A stretch of 64,000 nt of DNA from Auriscalpium vulgare (lineage: Eukaryota > Basidiomycota > Agaricomycetes > Russulales > Auriscalpiaceae): NCBI GenBank assembly GCA_019915015.1, contig JAHBBC010000007.1, positions 248,001 through 312,000 on the forward strand, given 5' to 3'. Numbering within the stretch: the first letter of the stretch is position 1; every line of letters begins with the position of its first letter. The notes under the pieces are model-generated. The model worked only from the letters and a program-made list of their open reading frames with translations. It ran no database searches and was not told the DNA's origin. Shown piece by piece: positions 54,979 through 64,000 of the stretch. A program made the translations under genes and the position numbers.

Positions 54979-55183
54979 TGGGCATTGATATGGTCTGGAC
55001 CTTAGAAGGATGGTAATTGTGTATGATGATATCCAGCTAATGAGTAGGGACCTCGTACGCCTGTTTCCTAATGATTTACTACCTACACTTGTATGTTTTC
55101 GTAAGACTGGAACCACTTTGGATGGTGCTTCGTGGGTCAGAGGACAGCGAAGAGGTGCATGCCGAAGCCTCGTGTCAACCAGC

Positions 55184-57246
55184 TCACAGGCTCTCCTGGG
55201 CCAGCCACCTATTTATCAGCGCTAAGGACTCCTTCGGCTTGTCGTACGGCACCTGCACCCCCATTAATGAGCCTGCAGCCAGCCCACAAAAGAGTCAAGA
55301 CGCACCATGTGCCCAGCCGCATCCACCGTCGCGAACGTCAGGCCCTTGGTGCTGCGCGTCTTCCCCGCGACCGCACCGTCGACGGTCCACGTGCGCAGCG
55401 GCTCGCCGTTGAACGCGTCCTTCCCGCTCCAATCCATTGCGAGTGTCCAGCGCTCGTTGCCGACCCAGTTGCATATCCAGTCGTAGGTGCCGACGTAGAT
55501 GAGCACGCGCACGCCGCGCTCGAGCAGGCCCGCGACGTGGTCGACCGTCGGGTGCAGTATGTCGCCCCCTGCGTTGAACGCGCCGTTCACGAGCGAGGAG
55601 CACGACGCGAATGCGCCGACGCGCGGGTCGACGCCGAGCGCCGCACGCACGTCGGGGCGGTCGAGGTAGGTCGAGATCGTCCTGGAGGTGGGTTAGCTCG
55701 CCTTGGGGGCGCGGGGCAGAGGGTGGAGGGCGGCGTACTTGGTCACGGGATAGCAGAGCGATTCGCGGTCTTCGCATGGCCGACTGATGTCGTAGTAGTT
55801 CAGGCCTGCGTAGAGATATATATAAGGAATGTATGCGTGCGGGTCTGCGAATGCAAACCTGTTTCGAAGTACGGTGCGGTAATTTCGCTCGCGCAGAACG
55901 TCTGCGCTGCTTCGCAGTTCATGGAATCAAACTGGTCGATGCATGCCGCCTTTGCCCACTTCTTGCAGCGCGGAAGCTGCGGCAGGCAGTCCATCAGAAG
56001 GTGCGAAGCCTAGTCAAAGGATAGAACACATACCGCCTTCTTCATGCGCACGCAAGTGCTAGTAAGAAGATGGATTAGACGAGCCGTTGTTCGTGACATG
56101 GTCGTTACTAACCTGATGTCCAGAACAGGAGCGACAGAGGCGGGCGTGCAGGTCATGTCGTAGTAAGACTGCACCATACTGAAGGCGTCAGTCATTCCAT
56201 TACCTTGGCATGAGTTTCAGTCACCAGATGGCATCCTATATCATTGTAGCACACGTACCGATGATAGCAGAAGTCAGGTTGATCGGCGTGAGTCCGTTGG
56301 CGACAAGCAGCGCGTTCTGGTCATAAACGGCGGCGGCGAACACGGGGATGTACCGGCCCTGAGAGACAGGATGGGGTGAGTTTATGGGCAGAGAGTTGCA
56401 GGATATAACAAACGCCGTATGATTCGCCCGACATGTGGAACGAGCGACCCTTGAAGGAGGAGAAATGCTCGAAGAAGATGACCACGAACGCAGCAATATC
56501 TTCCGCGGCTTGCTCCGTCGTGCTCTGTGGTCCCCAGAGATCGCAGTCAGGCGCGTCGAAGAAACATCCTAAGCTGGAATGCATACGACGGTTGCACCAT
56601 GTTCGGAGTATGAGAACCCGACGTCAACGGGCTGGTCGACGAAGAAGACATTCGCGTTTGAGTTCCAGGCCTCCGCATGGAACTTTGTGCCCTCTGTCGC
56701 GTTGGTCACTCGGCACGGACCGAGCTCCATGAACAAGCCAAGCGACGATGAGCACCCAGGACCTGTACAAGTGTGTTGGAATGTCATGACGCGGAATACT
56801 CGCAGACGGTCATACACGCACCCCCGTTAGTCCAGAATATCACATCATCCTTGTCGGGATCGCTCCTGCTCTCAAAGAAATAGAAGAACAAATGCTTCGC
56901 ATCGATGTCAATATAACCGGTATATGCACTGCGCATCTTTTCCATTAGTACCCGACTATCATTCGAAAACAACCACTCACTTGACGGTCGTATCGCAGAA
57001 GTCAGACTGCTTGATGCGCACGCTGTGGTACGGGAACAGCGGGTGTCGCAGTACCGTGAACTCGTCCCCCGTGAGATTGGCAAGAGACCCGACCGGGGTG
57101 AATTTCGGGACGATGTGAGTCGCTGTCGCCCAAGACGTGTCGAGGTGATCTCCGAGGCCCAGCGCGAGCTGCGCGTCAAAACCTGTTGCCGCAGCACAGG
57201 CGACACCGACGATGGCCGCAAAGGTCACTAGAGCTTTGGAGAACAT
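55184..57246 (-). CDS. Serine carboxypeptidase (S10, carboxypeptidase Y-like)
   Basis: Vacuolar or secreted exopeptidase removing C-terminal residues at acid pH. Signal peptide [19 protein letters not shown], then a short pro-region with [20 protein letters not shown]. Mature domain: [76 protein letters not shown] (catalytic Ser), [18 protein letters not shown] (catalytic Asp) and [10 protein letters not shown] (catalytic His), closing [18 protein letters not shown]. The last two pieces are joined over an intron from the GTGCGT after GHM to a GTGCAG acceptor. About ten exons. All catalytic residues are intact. It is divergent from the GH72 gene, 394 nt apart, with a TATATATAA sequence between them. 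With the OPT transporter and prolyl oligopeptidase it suggests capacity for peptide use. Confidence 0.9.
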
Positions 57247-57640
57247 CGCTGTTCGAGGTCAAAATGCGATGAAGATTTCGACGGTGCGGACATTGTCTCA
57301 CGAAGGTGGGAACTCGGTCACACTGGTTATCCCCACTGGCAAAGGCTTGCGAAAGCCGACCCTGTATCCTATGACGCTGTGTCCTCCTACGGTGCACTGG
57401 ACCTATATTTACGATGCCTGGCCTGTACATGTCGGCGAGCGGCTGAGTCTGTCGGACATGATTTGGCGCGCGCTGTCATATATATAATCATAGTAAGCCG
57501 TCGCCGTGTGAAGCGGTGTCGGCAGCGTTCCTTTCAGGTTCCTTTCCCCCTCCCCACATTCTCCTTCTTTCCCACTTCTCCCCGCCCGACCCGTATACCT
57601 CGGCCGACGCCTCTCCTCACTCCTTCATTCACGAGACGAC
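57247..57640. promoter_or_regulatory. Divergent promoter, carboxypeptidase / GH72
   Basis: 394 nt separate the two start codons. A TATATATAA run at 57478-57487 is near-palindromic and could serve as TATA box in either direction, about 155 nt before the GH72 start and about 235 nt before the carboxypeptidase start. A CT-rich stretch (57530-57600) precedes the GH72 ATG. Confidence 0.5.
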
Positions 57641-59580
57641 ATGCTCACGTTCTCGCGGCTCGCCGCAGCCTTCACCGTTGCCCTTGGCCTGTCGTCCAGC
57701 GTGCACGCCATTGGAGCAGTCACCCGCACAGGCAAATACCTCTATAACGCCGACGGCAGCCGCTTCTTCATCAAGGGCGTGGCCTACCAGCCCCAAGGTA
57801 TGGTTCTTCACGTCGTGCTGAGCATCTTTTGACGTATTTCCCACAGGCGTAGCGTCCACGGATCCCAACAACCCCTTCGTCGAACCTTCCACCTTCATCG
57901 ACCCGCTCGCAGACTCGGCGGGATGCGCCCGCGACCTTCCCTTCCTGCAACAACTTGGCGTCAACGCCGTCCGCGTCTACAGCGTCAATTCCTCGCTGAA
58001 CCACGACTCATGCGTGCAGGCTCTCAGCGGCGCCGGAATCTATATTATGTGCGTTGTGTTCCCACATCGCTGTACTCCAACTGACACTGCCGTCCATGCA
58101 GTCTTGATCTCAGTCTCCCCGTCAACGGCTCCATCGACCGCGCCTCCCCGGCCTGGACGACGAATCTGCTCGACCTCTACATCAATACTATCGACGTTTT
58201 CTCCAAATACGACAATGTCCTCGCGTACAACATCGGCAACGAGGTTGTGGTCAGCGGCAACGGGACCAACGCTCTGGCGTTTGTGAAGGCTGCGGCTCGG
58301 GACACCAAGGCCTATCTGTACGCGTGTCTCCTTGACGCTCGAGTCACATAAGCTCATTTGATGTGCAGCGCCTCTAAAAAATCTTCTGCTCTGGTTGGTT
58401 ATGCAGCCATTGACGGCGACGATAGCTGGATTGTGGGTCTGGCCAGTTACCTCGCGTGCGATGTCTCCAGCCAGAACTCGGGCGGCAACGCCATCGATAT
58501 TTTTGGCTTGAACAACTAGTGAGCGCAGTTCCATATCTCAGCGGTTACAGCGCGCTCATGGGCGTGCAGCGAGCTGTGCGGAACCGAGACCTTCCAGTCT
58601 GCGTATGCCACCAAGACCGCAGATTTTGCTGGCCTCAACGTCGCTGCCTACTTCAGCGAGTTTGGATGCAACACCCCAAGCCCCCGTGTCTGGGACGATG
58701 TCCCCGCTCTGTTCAGCTCCGACGCCGCGCCCGTCTGGTCTGGCGGTATCGCGTTCTCGTACTTCCCCGCAGAGAGCGGCCAGGGCGAGTTTGGCATGGT
58801 GAACATCTCTTCGGACGGATCGACCGTGACGCCGAACACCGACTTCAACAACCTCAAGTCGCAGTACGGCTCGGTGCAGTTTGTCAACAGCCCCTCGCAG
58901 AGCAGCGCGCCTGCCGCGTCGTACCCGGCCTGCCCCTCGCAGAACGCCACCCTCCTCGCCTCGACCACGCTGCCGCCGACGCCTAATGACGCCGCTTGCA
59001 CGTGCTTGGACAGCAACGTGAGCTGCCAGTTCAGGCCCGAGACAACGAACACCAGCTTGATCGTCGGCCCCCTGCTGGACACGGCGTGCTCTCTCATCGG
59101 CACCAAGGGCGGCAGCTGCGATGCCATCAGCGGCAACGGCCAGACCGGACAGTACGGCGTCGTCGCCGCATGCTCGCCTTGTATGTGCCTGCTCTCTTTT
59201 TTGTCTTGCATTTTCCAGGCGCTGACCCGCGCGCTCCAGCCGTCAAGCTGTCGTTCGTGTTCAGCCAGTACTACGAGGCGAACAACCGGGACTCGCAGTC
59301 GTGCAGCTTCGCCGGGAACGGCTCGGTGAACGCGAACGCACCGACCAGCGTGAGCGCGGCGAACTCGGTTGCAAGCTCGTGCCTCTCGAGCGCGTCGAGC
59401 ACGTTTACGCCGACGGCGCCCACGACGACAGCAGGCAGCAGCGGCAGCAGCAGCAGCGCCAAGTCCTCCAGCTCGAGCAAGCCAAACGCAGCGCTGATGA
59501 CCACGGACGCGCGCGGGGTGCTGGGCTTTGTGCTGATGGTTGCAATCGGCGTGATGGGCGGTGCGCTGACTCTGGCGTAG
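57641..59580 (+). CDS. GPI-anchored beta-1,3-glucanosyltransferase (GH72 + CBM43)
   Basis: Gas/Gel-type enzyme that cuts and rejoins beta-1,3-glucan at the plasma membrane, building the fungal wall. Six exons (57641-57797, 57847-58048, 58102-58317, 58369-58518, 58570-59180, 59240-59580) give 558 residues. Signal peptide MLTFSRLAAAFTVALGLSSS. Catalytic domain: DGSRFFIKGVAYQP, LPFLQQLGVNAVRVYSVN, LAYNIGNEVV (acid/base Glu), GLNVAAYFSEFGC (nucleophile Glu) and WSGGIAFSYFPAESGQGEFG. A Cys-rich CBM43 (X8) follows: ACTCLDSNVSCQF, CSLIGTKGGSCDAISGNGQT. Then comes a Ser-rich linker and a hydrophobic C-terminus (GVLGFVLMVAIGVMGGALTL) for GPI addition. The usual YEWCG after strand NN reads YELCG here. 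Complete and intact. Confidence 0.93.
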
Positions 59581-59964
59581 GATGCCGATCCGACGTTTCT
59601 TTCGCTGCTGAGATCTTTGAGTAGTGAGTTGATTGATGGACATTTACATGGATTTTGACTATTGACACTAGCTGAGTTGCGTCGAGATTGTTGGACTTTG
59701 TGACGCAGTAATACCACTATACCATGCCGAGATCTCACTCTGGATATATTACTGGGGCAGCTTACAGTACTCGTGTATATATTGTAGCTGTCTTGTGTAG
59801 TTGCTGGGATTCGGTGAACATTATTCTTCATTTTTGTAGCGGCTTGGTCGGAGTGTAAAGGAGTTTGGATCTGGTGGGGCCGCTGAGCGCTGAGGGCCGC
59901 TGGGGCGGTTGCGGCGCACTTTCGAGATTGTCCTTCCTTCCATCCATCCTCTTCTGCTCAAGCT
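59581..59964. other. Intergenic region between GH72 and SR-like genes
   Basis: AT-rich 3' flank of GH72 followed by a CT-rich leader just before the next start (ccttccttccatccatcctcttctg at about 59933-59956). No ORF of note. Confidence 0.45.
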
Positions 59965-61796
59965 ATGGCTGCTTCACCAGTCCTCGACCATCAACTGCGC
60001 AAATGGGAACAAGAAGACGAAGTGAAGGGCCTCGTAGGCGAGGTGTCGGTGGCTAACGGTGCGATCCCTCACGACCACGGCGACTCGGGTCACGCAGAGT
60101 ACTCGCGCAGCCCAGGCGGGAGCGAGCAACTCTCTGCCAGCAAATCGGGGTCTATCATCTACAGGGAAAAGGAAATCAAGGTGCTTAGCTTAGGTCTTCT
60201 TCGGGTGGGGCTTACCTTCACGTTTCGCCTCTTTCACGTTTCGCCCTCTTTCTTGCCGTGCGTGCTTCCACTCACGCCATGCAGTGCACACACTTGCTCT
60301 GGAGCTAACGACCGGTGGCTTGTGTCTTGTGCGCAATGCCGGCTGACTCCTCTATACTGCTATTTTCCGCATTCTGGACTGCGTTCTGGACTGGTGTTTA
60401 CACTGTGGTCTGCAGCCCAACAAGGTCTACATCGGCGGCCTTCCCCATAACACTTGTGAAGAGGATCTGCAAGATGGCTTTGGCAAGATCGGACGTATCG
60501 TGAAGATCGACGTTAAGTGAGTACCTGCGTCTAGTGCTGCGATATGGCTTTTCATTGGTTCTTATTGGCAGATTGGGCTATGCCTTCGTCGTATGTGCGG
60601 TTCTGTCCGGCTGGACGCTGATTTCTCATACTGGTTGTAGGAATTTGCTACGATAGAGGCCGCTGAGGAGAGCGTTCGCAAGTATCATGAAAGGTTCTTC
60701 ATGGGCAACAAAGTCCGCGTCGAAATGTCTCGCGGTGGTGGACGATATGCCAAATATCTAGCGGGTCCAAATGCGTGCTACAGGTGTGGCGAAATGGGGC
60801 ACTGGTTCAAGTAAGTGTCGCAACGTTCATACCAATCACCTTACCAACTGGCCCGATAGAGAGTGTACCAATCACGTCGTTTCAGCGTAAGTCACTCTTG
60901 ATACCCCCTGCACCCCGCTCATTCTGGTAATCAGCACTAGGCGTGGTACTTCGCCTGGCTACATTCCTCCCATCGATCGCATCCATCCTTCTAGAGACTA
61001 TCGGTCCCCGCCGCTCCGTCGGGACTACCCTCCGTATCGCGAAGAGTATCACACGAGGAGCTATTCGCCGCCTTCTAGGTACCCCTACGACTATCATTTG
61101 TCGCGCCGGCTCTTCTCGCCGCCTAGGGACTACAGAGCTTACCCTCCCATGCTTCCGCCTTTCCGTCGCGGCGAGGTCGACAGCTACAGGATGCGTGGTC
61201 CTACGCCACCACCGTCGCGCTATGATGCTCATCCTGGATACTACCCACCTGACGACGCAGCTGGCTATCCTCCTCGTGACTATTATGGTCCACCCGCTCG
61301 AGACTACGAACGGTATGACAGGCGCCCTCCGCTTCCCGAGGATAGGTATGCGCCGTATCCGCCTCCTGGCGCACGCCCTAGGACCCCTCCCCTCCATCCG
61401 CCCCGTGAGGACTTCGAGAGGATGCCAGTCAGGTTTGCCGCGTCGCAGTTGACGTCACGCGCATAATCTAACCCGTTTGCCCTATAGGGAGTATGGTCTT
61501 CCTGGTGAGTACCGCGGCCGCCCCATGACGCCGCCCGAGGTCCGCTATGTCGAGTACCCCCCGCGCAGTGTGGATGGACGCCCCGGTAGGCCCTTTTTGT
61601 CCGTGCGCCCTCGCAGAGACTGACATGTCCCAGGCGCCGCTCGCAAAGTCCCCCTGCTCGCTCTGCGTCTGCTGCCTACGAGTCTTACGCTCCTGGGCCC
61701 TCCGGCTACAGCGGAGCTTCGCCTCCTCTCGGGCCGCCTGACGCTGGCCGCGACTATGCTCCCCAGCCCGCCGCCGTCGACGCGGATGGGGGGTAA
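59965..61796 (+). CDS. SR-like RNA-binding protein: RRM, CCHC zinc knuckle, Arg/Pro/Tyr-rich tail
   Basis: Probable splicing or mRNA-export factor. Exons: 59965-60180, 60416-60516, 60572-60590, 60641-60810, 60860-60886, 60935-61432, 61488-61585, 61634-61796. An acidic N-terminus of about 72 residues precedes the RRM: RNP2 is KVYIGGLP, RNP1 is LGYAFVEF. The RRM ends FFMGNKVRVEMSRGGGR. A CX2CX4HX4C zinc knuckle follows (CYRCGEMGHWFKEC). The tail is rich in R, P, Y, D, S (SRDYRSPPLRRDYPPYREEY) and ends RSQSPPARSASAAYESYAPG, then VDADGG. RNP1 sits on a 19-nt exon. The first intron is 235 nt, several times the local average. The last junction needs one extra base to stay in frame. It resembles the RSZ type of SR proteins but is not assigned to a specific orthologue. 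Confidence 0.8.
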
Positions 61797-62121
61797 CACC
61801 GGCCGTGAACTCCTTCTTCGGCCCCTAGTCACTGTCGGTTTTGCAATCAAATACTGTGCTCTTCGCGTGTCTTCGTCTCGGGTCGTGGCTTGATCGACTT
61901 GTCGAGTTGTATGCTGTCTGCTCGCGAGTGTATTTGCTGATGTACGTACGTAGTCAAGCCTCGTTACATGAATAACAAAAGCTATGTGCAAGTGAAAAAG
62001 TAGGCAGCTCGAGGCGCATCGACTATCGGTACATGCCGGCTGAAGGACAGCTCCAAACATGTACAAAGCGTAAGTATCTAAATCACGCGGTGCCCACCCG
62101 GACTCCTAAGTTTACACCACC

Positions 62122-63642
62122 ATGGCCTCCCAACAGGAGATCGATACCGCCGCTGTTGACCTCGAAAACCGAGCGTCAGTCTCCGTCTCCTGTAGCGACG
62201 CAATGGCGGCGCTGCCGAACGAACTCTTGGGGCTCATTTTCTCTTTCCTTCCCAAAATTGTTGACTGCATCGTTGCCTCCTGCGTTTCGCGCCGCTGGCA
62301 GCAGGTCGCTCAGAGCAGCCCAAGCCTGTGGACATGCTTCAACTTCGACCGTTCCCCGTGGAGGTCCCCCATCGCCTCGCCGGAGTCGGACGCTCTCACC
62401 CGACGGCTCTTCACTTGGTCTAAAACCGCGCCTCTGGCCATCACATATATCAGCAAAGATCATTATTACTTCATGACGGAGGTCGAGCGACGCCTCGTCG
62501 CCGACCACCTCGGCCACACACGCAAGCTCGCTCTCAGGATAGACAATCGAGACTCGCAGCTTCTGCAGAGTCTTACATGCCGCGCGCCGCTGCTCGAGTC
62601 GTTGGTAATTCACGCCACGTCCTTTCTGGTAGACTCGCGCCGGGAATGGCCAGTCGGTTTTCTCGGGGACCACGCTCCACTTTTGCAGGTGCTGCGGCTC
62701 AGGGGCCTCAATAACATCACCTGGACGTCCCCCATCTTCCACGGCCTCGTTTCATTGAACATCGAAAACCTCTCTACCCCCGGCGGGGGTCCTTTATATT
62801 GCGAACGAGTCCTCCGCGCCCTGGAAAATATGCCATCCCTGGAATCCCTGTCTTTCAACAGGGTCTCGACATGCGATCACAGCCTTGCCGCTCACGCCCC
62901 GCATGCCAGCCGCCATGTCCACCTGCCGCATCTTCGGAGCCTCATCATCTACGACCAGTGGTATGCCACACCGCCGTGTCCACACATCCTCGCATACCTA
63001 GATGTCCCTTCCACTGCGAACATCGAGTTTAACATGCGCGCGCAGTTCGATGTCGCCGCCGGGCTCATCGTGCCGCTCCTCCTCCCTTCCATGATCTATT
63101 TCGTCACGAACTGGGCACAATCACCCTCCCGTCCGACTCACGTTTTCTTCGACGAGTGCATCCCAGGAAATTTCTCTTGCCATGTCGCACGGGAGACCTC
63201 GGAGGGCTATCGCCAAGATATGTCGATCACGATCAAATGCCACGACCGGGAGAGCTTGGCTGAGCTTGCGCGGCTCGTTTGGGACGCTATATCGTGGGAG
63301 GCTGTCAAGGAGTTACATTTGGTCGAATTCCCAAGGGATATACCGTGGCTCGCCGAGCCGTGGTGGAACGTGCTGAAGCGTCCCCATCACTTACGCGAAA
63401 TCATCGCGATCGGGATGACGAGGGAAGCACTGATGGAGTTTCTGGCAACGGAGGACCTGTCTTTGCAGCGCGGCCGGCGAGAGACGTACCTACCCGCTCT
63501 CGAAATTCTGTCCCTCCACGCTGCAAAATATGCCCGTGATATGCCGTTGTCGCCCGAGAGTGAGAACGTCTTAAGGACGTGGGTGAAGGATAGACAAACG
63601 ATAGGGCGCCCCCTCCTCCGGCTAGAAGGCGCGTCAATGTAA
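62122..63642 (+). CDS. F-box protein with leucine-rich C-terminal region
   Basis: Intronless gene for 506 residues, one of the expanded Agaricomycete F-box families; presumed SCF ubiquitin-ligase receptor of unknown target. The F-box is at about residues 28-70: AALPNELLGLIFSFLPKIVD, CIVASCVSRRWQQVAQSSP, SLWTCFNF. Downstream irregular leucine-rich units follow (PLLESLVIHATSF, PLLQVLRLRGLNNITW, MPSLESLSFNRVS, LPHLRSLIIYDQW, PALEILSLHAAKY), consistent with a curved LRR-like substrate-binding surface. The start chosen has ACCACC before the ATG, a good context. Single-exon structure is usual for this F-box class and differs from the micro-exon F-box gene at 29-31 kb. Confidence 0.88.
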   Translation: MASQQEIDTAAVDLENRASVSVSCSDAMAALPNELLGLIFSFLPKIVDCIVASCVSRRWQQVAQSSPSLWTCFNFDRSPWRSPIASPESDALTRRLFTWSKTAPLAITYISKDHYYFMTEVERRLVADHLGHTRKLALRIDNRDSQLLQSLTCRAPLLESLVIHATSFLVDSRREWPVGFLGDHAPLLQVLRLRGLNNITWTSPIFHGLVSLNIENLSTPGGGPLYCERVLRALENMPSLESLSFNRVSTCDHSLAAHAPHASRHVHLPHLRSLIIYDQWYATPPCPHILAYLDVPSTANIEFNMRAQFDVAAGLIVPLLLPSMIYFVTNWAQSPSRPTHVFFDECIPGNFSCHVARETSEGYRQDMSITIKCHDRESLAELARLVWDAISWEAVKELHLVEFPRDIPWLAEPWWNVLKRPHHLREIIAIGMTREALMEFLATEDLSLQRGRRETYLPALEILSLHAAKYARDMPLSPESENVLRTWVKDRQTIGRPLLRLEGASM

Positions 63643-64000
63643 TGGAGACGGGAGGCGATTGTCGTATTTATTTATTAGCAGCAGTTATTTGGTAGGCCTG
63701 ACGTATTCCGATGCACAACTGTCCATGGACTCTGAGCCTGTATACCAATGTGAAGCTGAGAAAGGTCTCACTGGCGCTTGTTTTCGGCCATAGGCTTTAT
63801 CGACGGGTACGAGTTCAACCACTTCAAGCTTCAACAGCTTCAAGCAAGGCATCATCATCTATCGGCCTACGGAATCGAGCTTCAGTATTCAATTCGATTT
63901 GCGCCGGGTGTCAGACCGAGCTCAGCGTCGCCCCTCAGAGCACTCGCTTCACTTTTCGGACGGCATTGGCATGAAATCTGACGCAAAGCCGTCCGCCTCC
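63643..64000. other. 3' flank of the F-box gene, to window end
   Basis: No convincing coding signal. CTTCAA-type words recur at 63815-63850 (acttcaagcttcaacagcttcaag). Any gene beyond is outside the window. Confidence 0.4.

Noticed and set aside
58519..58569. Apparent frameshift in the GH72 gene after NNY
   Set aside because: Using the GTGCAG acceptor at 58568-58569 keeps the frame and gives NNYELCGTETF; no error is needed.

Overview
The window looks like nuclear DNA of a filamentous basidiomycete, most likely an Agaricomycete with plant-polysaccharide enzymes. Genes are dense and on both strands. Almost all are split by short GT-AG introns, mostly 45-65 nt, with donors such as GTACGT, GTGCGT and GTATGT. 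The proteins are typical of that group: a DUF6533 seven-helix protein, OPT transporter, GH72, GH16, pectin methylesterases, F-box proteins, and housekeeping subunits with fungal architecture. I rebuilt exon structures by hand from open frames, splice sites and remembered family motifs. Where I give a protein length, the summed exons are a multiple of three.

Left third (1-20 kb): the 5' end of VPS35 (minus, cut by the window edge) lies head to head with an extended SDR reductase. Next come a GH71/GH99-like glycosidase with a very long proline-rich tail (minus), two tandem pectin methylesterase genes with identical exon lengths, an FAD monooxygenase, a heavily interrupted OPT oligopeptide transporter (minus), a GT25 glycosyltransferase, and the TRAPP subunit Trs33.

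Middle (20-43 kb): a PSP1-domain protein, APC11, a prolyl oligopeptidase with unusual active-site substitutions, an F-box protein containing three micro-exons, a DUF6533 membrane protein, a small proline-rich protein (minus), ORC1, a Cys-rich C-terminal protein, and LAS1.

Right third (43-64 kb): a single-pass membrane protein (minus), a DEDDy 3'-5' exonuclease (minus), a secreted GH16 glucanase (minus), mitochondrial ribosomal protein bL33m, a GYF-domain protein, a serine carboxypeptidase (minus) divergent from a GH72 glucanosyltransferase, an RRM/zinc-knuckle SR-like protein, and a second F-box protein.

No operon-like pathway is evident. Two loose themes are cell-wall and polysaccharide metabolism (PME x2, GH16, GH72, the GH71/99-like enzyme, GT25) and peptide use (OPT transporter, prolyl oligopeptidase, carboxypeptidase). 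The most interesting signals are: (1) micro-exons of 8-19 nt in four unrelated genes, one encoding the RNP1 core of an RRM; (2) a prolyl oligopeptidase that changes the residue before the catalytic Ser and the conserved Arg next to the catalytic Asp; (3) a PME duplication in which one copy has switched to a GC-AG intron; and (4) repeated one-base frame breaks, mostly apparent missing bases in G/C-rich runs, in four genes. The last look more like consensus errors than biology. I found no transposon, tRNA, rRNA or CRISPR array.
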